Of a stretch of 5,181 nt of DNA, positions 1 through 5,063 are shown piece by piece. Source of the stretch: Actinomycetota bacterium (GTDB taxonomy: Bacteria > Actinomycetota > Rubrobacteria > Rubrobacterales > Rubrobacteraceae); the NCBI GenBank assembly GCA_020200675.1, contig JAIVIG010000099.1:1-5181 (forward strand). Direction: 5' to 3'. The translations under genes and the position numbers were made by a program. Under the pieces are notes generated by a model. That model did no database searches. It had not been told where the DNA came from and was given only the letters and a program-made list of their open reading frames with translations. Positions within the stretch are counted from its first letter, which is position 1, and every line of letters starts with the position of its first letter.

Positions 1-1096
1 TCCGGTCATAATTCATCAAGCAGCTCTGAGAAACGGTTTGAGTCCACGATTGAGTTCCGAGTTTCGCTCATGACGGTAGAGTAGAGCCAACTGGTAAACC
101 AACACTGCCCCAAGAGCGAAGCGGGCGGTGTTGACCCTGCCCTTGGTGGGAACCTGCTCATGTACCTCGAAGATGCTCTTGAAGTGCTCATTGAAGTTCT
201 CATTGGCCAAGCTACGCAGTTTGTGGAAGATCCGCCTAACCTCCACCCCACAGTCGGTGTGCGGGTAGGCACCGCGTTTGGAGGTGACCAAAAACCGCTC
301 GGTCCTCTCGCATTTGTCGCGTACGTTCTCGGCATTGTAATGAGTATCTCCCAAAACGAAGCGCGCCTCTTCAGGCAGTTGCTCGATCAAGAGCGGAGCT
401 ATCTGGTTGTCCGCTACATCGGCCGGGGTCAGCCGGGCTGAGAGCGGGATCCACATCCCGGCCACCGTGATGGTCAGGTGTAGCTTCCACCCATATACCC
501 ACCCGTGCCAGCCGGACTTGGTCCAGCCGGCCTCGGTATCTATGGATGTGTGGGGTACGACGCCGGCTTCCTTGTCTTTCTTATGCCACACTCCGCCTTT
601 GGCCTGCAAAGTGGTACTGTCTATGGCCACCGCCCTACCTCTACTCTCCCAGGGCTTGAGCACTTCAACCAGGTAGCGTCCCAGGCAACCGATCTGATCC
701 GGCAGCGAGTTGGGCAGAGCCTTCAGGCGCCTCTGAAAGGTACGCTTGGAAGGGAAGCGCCCGCCTTCAAAGAGCAACTGACGCACTTCTTGCATCTGAG
801 CGCTTTCCTCCTCGAGCACGGCGAGCAGTTCGCCCACCTTATGCAAGCGTCTGACGATCATGATCACAAGCGCCTTCATAAAGAGCTTCTCGGAGTAGAA
901 GATCGGTCGTCCGCGAGGACGGCGTGGGGGCGGTTGAGGAGTTGGGATTTGGTCAACCAAAAGAATGAGTTGGACAAGAACACTGTCCTGAGTAATCATG
1001 GATGCGCCTCCGGGAGTAGCGTGCTTGGACACACGCCATCCTCGGAGGCTTTTGGTGTCCGGTCAAGCTCAGATAACGCATCCCTTATTTATGACC
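1..1096 (-). mobile_element. Insertion sequence with an IS4/IS5-superfamily DDE transposase; ends approximate
   Basis: One transposase gene fills almost the whole segment. The stop codon lies 15 bp from the window edge, so the left terminus is at or just beyond base 1. An 8-bp inverted pair, GGTCATAA at 4-11 and TTATGACC at 1089-1096, could be the cores of the terminal inverted repeats. It is short and the sequences diverge inward, so the exact ends are uncertain. No target duplication can be read because the left flank is outside the window. The next element begins about 10 bp to the right. Confidence 0.5.
16..999 (-). CDS. DDE transposase, IS4/IS5 superfamily (DDE_Tnp_1-like)
   Basis: This 327-aa protein is predicted to cut and rejoin the ends of its own insertion sequence. 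Residues about 30-55 carry a basic, proline-rich stretch (RRPRGRP) followed by a helical region typical of the N-terminal DNA-binding part. The RNase-H-like core shows AIDSTTL (first Asp, D127), a WHGWVYGWKLHL strand, VLGDTHYNAENVR (second Asp, D218), and a C-terminal NENFNEHFKSIFE segment that should hold the catalytic Glu (E267 or E271). I chose ATG 999 because GGAGG lies 7 nt upstream. An in-frame GTG at 1032 would add 11 residues but has no such site. The frame is open throughout with all three acidic residues, so the enzyme could be active. The exact IS family is not certain from sequence alone. Confidence 0.85.
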   Translation of the reverse strand: MITQDSVLVQLILLVDQIPTPQPPPRRPRGRPIFYSEKLFMKALVIMIVRRLHKVGELLAVLEEESAQMQEVRQLLFEGGRFPSKRTFQRRLKALPNSLPDQIGCLGRYLVEVLKPWESRGRAVAIDSTTLQAKGGVWHKKDKEAGVVPHTSIDTEAGWTKSGWHGWVYGWKLHLTITVAGMWIPLSARLTPADVADNQIAPLLIEQLPEEARFVLGDTHYNAENVRDKCERTERFLVTSKRGAYPHTDCGVEVRRIFHKLRSLANENFNEHFKSIFEVHEQVPTKGRVNTARFALGAVLVYQLALLYRHERNSELNRGLKPFLRAA

Positions 1097-1106
1097 AAGC
1101 CTCAAC

Positions 1107-1120
1107 TAACTATCTCAAAA
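1107..1120 (+). repeat. IS5-element terminal inverted repeat, transposase 3' end
   Basis: TAACTATCTCAAAA is the exact reverse complement of 3933-3946. The transposase stop codon (1110-1112) is embedded in it. Confidence 0.88.
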
Positions 1121-1253
1121 GGGATAGACGATGCTGACGCCGATACCACAGTAGGATACAGGCTACCTTGATCAATCCCAGATAGTTGACGGCCTTCTTA
1201 TCGTAGCGTACCAGGATGGCCCGGCACTTCGAGAGCCAACCCAGTGTACGCTC
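1110..1253 (-). pseudogene. C-terminal fragment of the IS5-family transposase, separated from 3158-3876 by the cassette
   Basis: Read on the minus strand from GAG at 1253, the fragment encodes E, then RTLGWLSKCR, RYDKKAVNYLGL and CILLWYRR, ending at TAG (1110-1112). This is the standard C-terminus of IS5-family transposases: the helix after the catalytic Glu, then the RYDKxxxNYLG segment. It supplies exactly the 46 residues missing from the transposase at 3158-3876, and the two GAG codons are in the same phase. The frame stays open into the cassette as far as 1484, with a possible GTG start at 1403. That upstream part belongs to the cassette's left end, and I consider it accidental. On its own the fragment cannot be functional. 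Confidence 0.9.
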
Positions 1254-1280
1254 GATGGACTGATCGCAAAAGACAAATTC
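1232..1280 (+). other. Inferred attL junction of the serine-recombinase cassette (core TC at 1252-1253)
   Basis: The left half (to 1251) is IS5 transposase sequence coding RTLGWL on the minus strand. The right half (1254-1280) is the cassette end. Read outward from the core, the cassette arm matches the reverse complement of the right end (3167-3141) at 20 of 27 positions, including CTGA, CGCAAA and GACAAA blocks at identical spacing. The centre of symmetry falls between 1252 and 1253, giving the 2-bp non-palindromic core that serine recombinases cut with a stagger. Confidence 0.8.
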
Positions 1281-1378
1281 TGTATGACGCGGTATGAGCA
1301 GCTCACACTTGGCTTCTCCCGCTTCGAAGTGTACACGGCGCGCATGGGGCGTAAGGAATCCGCCAATAGCCCGGCCTA

Positions 1379-1409
1379 TCCTCCGTACCAAAGCACCGAT
1401 CACGGAGGA
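1379..1409 (+). promoter_or_regulatory. Predicted hairpin covering the Shine-Dalgarno of the 71-aa ORF
   Basis: TCCTCCGT (1379-1386) is perfectly complementary to ACGGAGGA (1402-1409) across a 15-nt loop. The 3' arm contains nearly all of the GGAGGAG ribosome binding site (1404-1410) for the ATG at 1414. A transcript starting upstream of 1379, for example one reading in from outside the cassette, would hide the site. A transcript starting inside the loop would not. Folding and transcript starts are inferred. Confidence 0.5.
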
Positions 1410-1413
1410 GTCG

Positions 1414-1629
1414 ATGAAGCGCCAGTGGCACGTCCGTCGGGAGGTGATGGAACGTCCCGACGCCCAGCGGCGATGGGACCGAGCCTACCAGAACCTCCTT
1501 CAGTGGACTCTTGCGACCGAACGGAGAGCCGCCGTCCTGCAACCGAAGCACGCAGAGGAGGTGTACCATGCGGCTAGCAGCCTACATCCGGGTCTCGACC
1601 TCTCGGCAGGTTCGGCTTCAGACCATTGA
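1414..1629 (+). CDS. Small protein of unknown function upstream of the recombinase; possible accessory or directionality factor
   Basis: This 71-aa ORF starts at ATG 1414 behind GGAGGAG (1404-1410) and ends 62 nt inside the recombinase gene, in a different frame. The overlap suggests translational coupling: ribosomes terminating at 1629 could help initiate at 1568. The sequence is basic and Trp/Arg-rich in its first half (MKRQWHVRRE, then RRWDRAYQNLLQW), which looks like an amphipathic helix with exposed aromatics. The tail over the overlap (HPGLDLSAGSASDH) is probably unstructured. No signal peptide, membrane segment or zinc motif is visible. I do not recognise a named domain. Position and size would suit a recombination directionality factor or recombinase partner, but that is inference. 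It could also be a leader ORF that only sets recombinase translation. Confidence 0.6.
   Translation: MKRQWHVRREVMERPDAQRRWDRAYQNLLQWTLATERRAAVLQPKHAEEVYHAASSLHPGLDLSAGSASDH
1556..1563 (+). promoter_or_regulatory. Shine-Dalgarno site deciding the recombinase start
   Basis: AGGAGGTG is a full-length anti-Shine-Dalgarno match placed 4 nt before ATG 1568. The frame is open further upstream (to 1511 and beyond), but only this ATG has a site and yields the canonical N-terminus MRLAAYIRVS. The site lies within the coding sequence of the 71-aa ORF. Confidence 0.85.
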
Positions 1630-3859
1630 GCAGCAGTTGGATATGATCCACCGACATGTAGGCAAGGAGGGATGGGAACTTCCCGAGGAGAATATCTTTC
1701 GCGATGACGGCTACAGCGGCTCAAGCCTCAAGCGTCCTGCTCTTGACGCCGTGCGCGACAAGGCGCGAATGCGGGAGCTGGATTTGCTCGTCGTACCCTC
1801 TCCCGACCGCCTGGCGCGCAACTACGTCCATCAAATGGTGCTCATCGAAGAGCTAGAGAAGGGTGGCTGCCGGGTGGAGTTCGTGGAGAGACCGATGAGC
1901 TCCGATCCCAACGACCAGCTCCTATTACAGATAAGGGGAGCGGTGGCCGAGTACGAGAGGACGCTGCTTTCGGAGAGGATGCGCCGAGGGAAGCTTGCCA
2001 AGCTCAAGGCTGGACTGTTGTTGCCCTGGGTGCATACGCCTTACGGCTACCGCACTGATCCTGACAGGCCTCGCGATCCTGCTGGGTTGGAGCCCGATGA
2101 GGCCAAAGCGGCCGTGGTCGGAGAAATCTTCGCGATGTACCTCGAGGAAGGAGAGAGCCTTTTTGGGGTTTCGAGAAAGCTCAAAGCCCGATGCATTCCT
2201 TCTCCGAGGGGAAGGAAGATCTGGTCGGTGGCTACGCTGCGCGGGATACTCACCAACCCCATCTACACTGGGCGGATTTACGCCGGACGCATGAGCTACC
2301 GGCCACCGAGGATAAGACGCTCGGCCACCCACCCGATCGGACGATCCCACAATACGGGAGTATCTGCCCCACCCGAGGAGTGGACCTTCGTAAGTAGCGC
2401 GCCGTCCATCGTGAGCCAGGAGCAGTTCGAGTTGGTGGCCGAGAAGCTCTCCAAAAACAAGTCGTTTGCGAGGCGCAACAACAAGAACAACACCTATCTC
2501 TTGAGAGCGCTGGTGAGTTGCGGAAGGTGCGAGCTATCCTGCATTGCCAGAACGGTCAATCGCAAGAACAAGTACTACGTCTGCTCCGGCAAGGGCAAGC
2601 AAATCCACACGGGTAGGGAGAAGAAGTGCCCCTCGCGTTTTGCCCCAGCCGATCAGCTCGACGAGTTGGTGTGGAAAGACCTGTGCGAGGTCCTTACCCA
2701 TCTCCAGAGCATCACCGAAGCCCTCCAGCGAGCGCACGGCGGACATTGGCTACCCCAAGAGCTCAGAGCGAGACGCGAGAACATCCGGGCTGGACGAGCC
2801 GCCCTCAAGCGCCAATTGGAGAGGCTCACGGAAGCATACCTCGCGGAGATAATCCCGCTGGCGGAGTACGAACGCAGACGGCGCGATCTAGACCAAAGAG
2901 AACAAGCGTTGGCATCTCAGGAGAGTCAACTACAGACTCAAGCTGACCAGCGTATGGAGCTCGCTGGCGTTGCAAGCTCCATAGAGGATTTCTGCGCCCG
3001 CGTGCGGGGCAGCCTGGAGAACGCCACTTTCGAACAGAAGCGCCAGTTGGTGGAGTTGTTGATCGACCGGGTGATCGTCACCGACAGTGAAGTGGAGATA
3101 CGCTACGTGATTCCCACCAGTCCCAGCAGCGAAAAGGTCCGTTTTTGTCATTTGCGTTCAGATTATCTCCACTACCCATCTCCTCGCTGGGTAACGTTTC
3201 TCTCCCTCCGAGTCTTTCTTCTCTTCGCCGATACGCCGGATGTGAGGAGTGTAGCGGTGACGCTCGACCACTTCCCGAGCCGGCTCTTTGTCGTAGCCCT
3301 TGTCCAGGCACAGATGTTGAGGCGCTTCTTCGGTGGGTCCGGGACGCTCGGTGACGATGGCATCAAGCGTCGCCTCCAAAAGCTTAAAGTCGGGCACGTT
3401 CGCTCCCGCTATGACTGCCGAAAGCGGACCGCCAGCGGCCTCGACCAGGATCGAGCGTTTGACGCCTACTTTGGCTCTATCGGTGGGATTTGGGCCTACG
3501 AGATCCCCCCAAAACGGGCCTTGCCCATGGCCCCGTCCGCCGCCTGCCACTCGAAGTCCACCCCGCCAAGCTCCTCACACTCCTCGATCATCTGCTCCCA
3601 CATCAGATCCAAAACTCCCTTCTCGATCCATCTCTGGAAGGTGCGATGCACCGATGAGTCGTCAGGGAACTCCTCTTTTGGGAGGTGGTTCCACTGGCAG
3701 CCGCTTCGCATCCTGAAGATGATCGCATCGAGGGCGGCTCGCTGGTTGACGCGGGGCCGACCGGTGCTCTTTGGCGGGTCGTGTAAGGCGAGGATCGGTT
3801 CGATCTTCTCCCACAGCTCGTCGGGTACTCGCCAGATGGTCGGAAGCAGCTTCTCCTGA
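1568..3859 (+). CDS. Large serine recombinase (resolvase/invertase superfamily) with a read-through tail from the host IS
   Basis: The enzyme is predicted to catalyse site-specific integration and excision through a 5'-phosphoserine intermediate. The catalytic domain covers about residues 1-145, with YIRVS (nucleophile S10), SPDRLAR (R81, R84) and YERTLLSERMRRGK. The recombinase domain covers about 155-240, from PYGYRTD to TNPIYTGRIYAGR. A zinc ribbon follows with C318, C321, C339 and C354. A charged coiled coil spans about 395-465, and the strand-rich end is IDRVIVTDSEVEIRYVIP then VRFCHLRSDY. Family members usually stop near this point. Here the cassette ends at residue 533 with no stop, and the frame continues 230 codons antisense through the IS5 transposase gene, giving 763 aa. 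The first 533 residues look intact; whether the tail is tolerated is unknown. The start is set by AGGAGGTG at 1556-1563. Confidence 0.93.
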   Translation: MRLAAYIRVSTSRQVRLQTIEQQLDMIHRHVGKEGWELPEENIFRDDGYSGSSLKRPALDAVRDKARMRELDLLVVPSPDRLARNYVHQMVLIEELEKGGCRVEFVERPMSSDPNDQLLLQIRGAVAEYERTLLSERMRRGKLAKLKAGLLLPWVHTPYGYRTDPDRPRDPAGLEPDEAKAAVVGEIFAMYLEEGESLFGVSRKLKARCIPSPRGRKIWSVATLRGILTNPIYTGRIYAGRMSYRPPRIRRSATHPIGRSHNTGVSAPPEEWTFVSSAPSIVSQEQFELVAEKLSKNKSFARRNNKNNTYLLRALVSCGRCELSCIARTVNRKNKYYVCSGKGKQIHTGREKKCPSRFAPADQLDELVWKDLCEVLTHLQSITEALQRAHGGHWLPQELRARRENIRAGRAALKRQLERLTEAYLAEIIPLAEYERRRRDLDQREQALASQESQLQTQADQRMELAGVASSIEDFCARVRGSLENATFEQKRQLVELLIDRVIVTDSEVEIRYVIPTSPSSEKVRFCHLRSDYLHYPSPRWVTFLSLRVFLLFADTPDVRSVAVTLDHFPSRLFVVALVQAQMLRRFFGGSGTLGDDGIKRRLQKLKVGHVRSRYDCRKRTASGLDQDRAFDAYFGSIGGIWAYEIPPKRALPMAPSAACHSKSTPPSSSHSSIICSHIRSKTPFSIHLWKVRCTDESSGNSSFGRWFHWQPLRILKMIASRAARWLTRGRPVLFGGSCKARIGSIFSHSSSGTRQMVGSSFS
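3141..3189 (+). other. Inferred attR junction of the serine-recombinase cassette (core TC at 3168-3169)
   Basis: The left half (to 3167) is the cassette's right arm and also encodes the last element-borne recombinase residues (FCHLRSDY). The right half (from 3170) is IS5 transposase sequence, coding RRWVV on the minus strand. Joining 1232-1251 to 3168-3189 recreates the uninterrupted target (attB). Joining 3141-3167 to 1252-1280 recreates a near-symmetric attP. Confidence 0.8.
3158..3550 (-). pseudogene. IS5-family transposase, catalytic-domain part (second frame), truncated by the cassette
   Basis: Coding use of this frame begins at 3505, after a -1 shift from the upstream frame, with DLVGPNPTDRAKVGVKRS. 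The second catalytic Asp is in HLCLDKGYD (D192 of the joined protein). The motif RYPARRWVVE follows, whose final Glu (E237, codon 3167-3169) is the expected third catalytic residue. Immediately after it the frame enters the cassette, reads two Ile codons and stops at TGA (3158-3160). The missing 46 residues lie in the same phase at 1110-1250. Joined across both lesions, the protein is 283 aa with a D114-D192-E237 triad, normal for the family. The gene is antisense to the recombinase read-through frame. In its present form it cannot make a full-length enzyme. Confidence 0.9.
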
Positions 3860-3876
3860 GTTGAGTTTTCGGACAT
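3496..3876 (-). CDS. IS5-family transposase N-terminal part (first frame; DUF4096-like)
   Basis: This 126-aa ORF starts at ATG 3876 with GGAGG 8 nt upstream. The frame is open up to 4068, but the upstream codons cross the IS terminus and are not used. It carries the family's N-terminal module: WRVPDELWEKIEPIL, GRPRVNQRAALDAIIFRMRSGCQW, then SSVHRTFQRWIEKGVLDLMW, which probably binds the IS ends. The first catalytic Asp follows in AADGAMGKARFGG (D114). The frame stops at TAG (3496-3498) just after GKARFGG. The natural continuation, DLVGPNPTDR, is in the -1 frame from 3505. The six-G run at 3505-3510 could be a programmed slip site or the scar of a lost G. Confidence 0.88.
   Translation of the reverse strand: MSENSTQEKLLPTIWRVPDELWEKIEPILALHDPPKSTGRPRVNQRAALDAIIFRMRSGCQWNHLPKEEFPDDSSVHRTFQRWIEKGVLDLMWEQMIEECEELGGVDFEWQAADGAMGKARFGGIS
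3505..3514 (-). other. -1 frame-change site in the IS5 transposase (TTTT then six G)
   Basis: On the minus strand, zero-frame codons TTT GGG GGG end at 3505, followed by ATC TCG TAG. Re-reading the last G gives GAT CTC GTA, which joins GKARFGG to DLVGPNPTDR with no residue lost or gained. A seventh G would achieve the same fusion without slippage. Both programmed frameshifting and a one-base deletion fit. Confidence 0.6.
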
Positions 3877-3932
3877 CACTGACGCCTCCCATTTCGGTAG
3901 GGACCATCGACGATGATAGCCGATCGTAAGAG

Positions 3933-3946
3933 TTTTGAGATAGTTA
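3933..3946 (+). repeat. IS5-element terminal inverted repeat, transposase 5' end
   Basis: TTTTGAGATAGTTA is the exact reverse complement of 1107-1120. Only CTAA (3947-3950) separates it from the TA flanking the IS630 element. Confidence 0.88.
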
Positions 3947-3952
3947 CTAATA

Positions 3953-3974
3953 CCGGTCCGTTTTATTGGTGGCA
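3953..3974 (+). repeat. IS630 left terminal inverted repeat
   Basis: It starts CCGGTCCG and pairs with the reverse complement of 5040-5061 at 18 of 22 positions. The outer dinucleotide is TA. Confidence 0.85.
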
Positions 3975-3984
3975 TAATGGGTGT

Positions 3985-5042
3985 ATGCCGAAAATACTCT
4001 ATCAGCAGGTGATCGAGGAAGATCCTCGTGAGTTGGAGAAGCTCGAAAAGCGTCATCGCTACACTCATCTGTTCCAGCGCGTAAGGATGCTAAGGCTCCT
4101 GAAATCGGGGACCTGCCGTAATCTGGAAGAGGCTTCAGAGGCTCTGGGCTACTCTTGGCGCCAATGCCAGAGGTGGTTCGCCAGCTACGGGCGAGGCGGT
4201 TTGGAAGAGCTGCTCAAAAGCAGGGTAGACGAACGCGGCCGCCAAGAGTTGGTCACGCCCGAAGCCTTCGAAGAACTCCAAGGGGCCATGAAGAAGGGAG
4301 AGATAGCAACGATCGGGCAGGCTCATCGGTTCTTGAGCGAACGCGGCATCGAGTACTCTCATCCCGACGGAGTGGGGCAGCTTCTCAGGCGCAGGAAGGT
4401 GAAGCTCAAGACAGGCAGGCCGCGGCACGAGAAAGCCGACCCCCAACAGCAGGAAGCTTTCAAAAAAACTTCGCCGGTAGGATAAGGCGGCTCGCTCGCC
4501 GAGAGCCTGAGCACAAGCCACTGAAGGTCATGGCCTTCGACGAAGCACGTTTTGGCCTCATCAACTGGCATAGGAGGCGATACTGTCCGAGGGGGTTCCG
4601 ACCACCCTACATCGTCAAGCGCTCCTACAAGTGGACCTACTTGTATGCGGCGGTCGAGCCCACTACGGGAGAGAGCTTCTGCCTTTATCTGCCCGGGATG
4701 GACAGTGGATGCCTGCAGACCTTCCTCGAGGAGCTCTCCCAAGCCTACTCCGACGAGCACCTGCTCCTCGTACTCGATGGCGCCCCGAGCCATCGCTCAG
4801 AAGAGATCGTCTGTCCCGAGAACGTGGACTTCGTGCGCCTCCCTGCCTACTCTCCCGAGCTCGATCCGGTGGAGAGGTGGTTTCAGGAGTTCAGAAGAGA
4901 GCTATCCAACAAGGCCTTCGAGACCGTCGAGCTACTGCAAGAGGCGCTCACCCGAACGATTACGCCCTACTGGGAGGACTCTGCCCGCCTACGACAGCTC
5001 AGCGGTTTCTCCTGGTGGACGGAAGCAGTTGATGCGTTGTGA
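3985..5042 (+). CDS. IS630-family transposase in two frames joined by a -1 shift
   Basis: The first frame (3985-4485) encodes the N-terminal DNA-binding region: a helix-turn-helix around NLEEASEALGYSWRQCQRWF, then a second, winged-helix segment (IATIGQAHRFLSERGIEYS). It ends at TAA (4483-4485). The second frame, entered at 4467 within seven A (4462-4468), encodes the DDE_3 domain: MAFDEARFGL (D186), LVLDGAPSH (D265) and LPAYSPELDPVERW (E297). The joined product is 352 aa, about the usual family length, and reads EAFKKNFAGRIRR across the shift. ATG 3985 lacks a strong Shine-Dalgarno but begins the conserved region just inside the left repeat. The catalytic triad is complete, so the element may be active if the shift is programmed. 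The second frame alone has an ATG at 4530, right before the first Asp. Confidence 0.9.
4461..4469 (+). other. -1 frameshift site in the IS630 transposase (seven A)
   Basis: Zero-frame codons are TTC AAA AAA ACT. Stepping back one base after the second AAA gives AAC TTC GCC and leads into the DDE domain. Runs of A are classic ribosomal and transcriptional slip sites in insertion sequences, so a programmed shift is more likely here than decay. Confidence 0.65.
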
Positions 5043-5061
5043 CATCAATAACCCGGATCGG
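5040..5061 (+). repeat. IS630 right terminal inverted repeat
   Basis: Complement of 3953-3974 with four mismatches. It overlaps the transposase stop codon (5040-5042) and is followed by TA (5062-5063). Confidence 0.85.
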
Positions 5062-5063
5062 TA

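Larger units (their letters stand above)
1251..3166 (+). mobile_element. Compact serine-recombinase mobile cassette inserted in an IS5 transposase gene
   Basis: The cassette is 1,916 bp. It contains a 160-bp leader, a 71-aa ORF and a large serine recombinase, and nothing else. Its limits follow from the host gene: transposase codons are contiguous on either side (RRWVVE to 3167, RTLGWL from 1250) and the junctions share only CTC. The ends carry imperfect inverted arms around a TC dinucleotide, with no longer duplication. This matches serine-recombinase integration and differs from DDE transposition, which would leave a target duplication. There are no cargo genes and no second recombinase. 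The structure can be read directly. That the recombinase made this insertion is inferred from the att geometry. Confidence 0.88.
1107..3946 (-). mobile_element. IS5-family insertion sequence interrupted by a serine-recombinase cassette
   Basis: Perfect 14-bp inverted repeats TAACTATCTCAAAA (1107-1120) and its complement (3933-3946) bound a minus-strand IS5-type transposase in three pieces. If TA at each end is the target duplication, the repeat is 12 bp (ACTATCTCAAAA). A 3-bp ACT duplication (1105-1107 and 3946-3948) fits equally well, and the sequence cannot separate the two. Subtracting the 1,916-bp insert at 1251-3166 leaves about 922 bp, a normal IS5-family size. The transposase TAG stop lies inside the left repeat, and its start lies 56 bp inside the right one. 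Confidence 0.9.
3951..5063 (+). mobile_element. IS630-family insertion sequence with TA target duplication
   Basis: The element (3953-5061, 1,109 bp) is flanked by TA at 3951-3952 and 5062-5063, as expected for IS630/Tc1/mariner elements. Its ends form an inverted repeat matching at 18 of 22 positions, with shared CCG, TCCG, TTATTG and TG blocks. It contains a single transposase gene in two overlapping frames and no cargo. Nothing suggests truncation. Confidence 0.9.

Noticed and set aside
1..1065. Direct repeat TCCGGTCA at 1-8 and 1058-1065 as a target duplication of the first IS
   Set aside because: No inverted repeat lies just inside it, and the right copy sits upstream of the transposase leader. 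The inverted pair 4-11 and 1089-1096 fits better, though it is also weak.
505..1137. 210-codon plus-strand ORF
   Set aside because: Antisense to the first transposase, with no ribosome binding site or recognisable domain. Long antisense frames are common in GC-rich genes.
1254..1484. Minus-strand frame continuing upstream of the transposase fragment (possible GTG at 1403, HWRFIDSSVIGA), which looked like a second, internally deleted IS5 transposase
   Set aside because: The junction with RTLGWL falls at the cassette boundary, and the terminal repeats and reading phase tie 1110-1253 to the transposase at 3158-3876. The upstream stretch covers the cassette leader and 71-aa ORF; the resemblance is short and lacks the other motifs.
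1925..2350. Minus-strand 141-codon ORF within the recombinase
   Set aside because: Shadow of the recombinase catalytic and recombinase domains; no start signal and no family motif.
3170..3859. Treating the last 230 codons of the recombinase frame as a genuine extra domain
   Set aside because: It is the complement of the IS5 transposase gene and the composition is that of a shadow frame. It is reported only as a read-through tail.
4155..4466. Start of the second IS630 frame at ATG 4155
   Set aside because: The codons before 4467 overlap the conserved helix-turn-helix frame and give an Arg-rich, non-family sequence. Only the part after the seven-A run is transposase.
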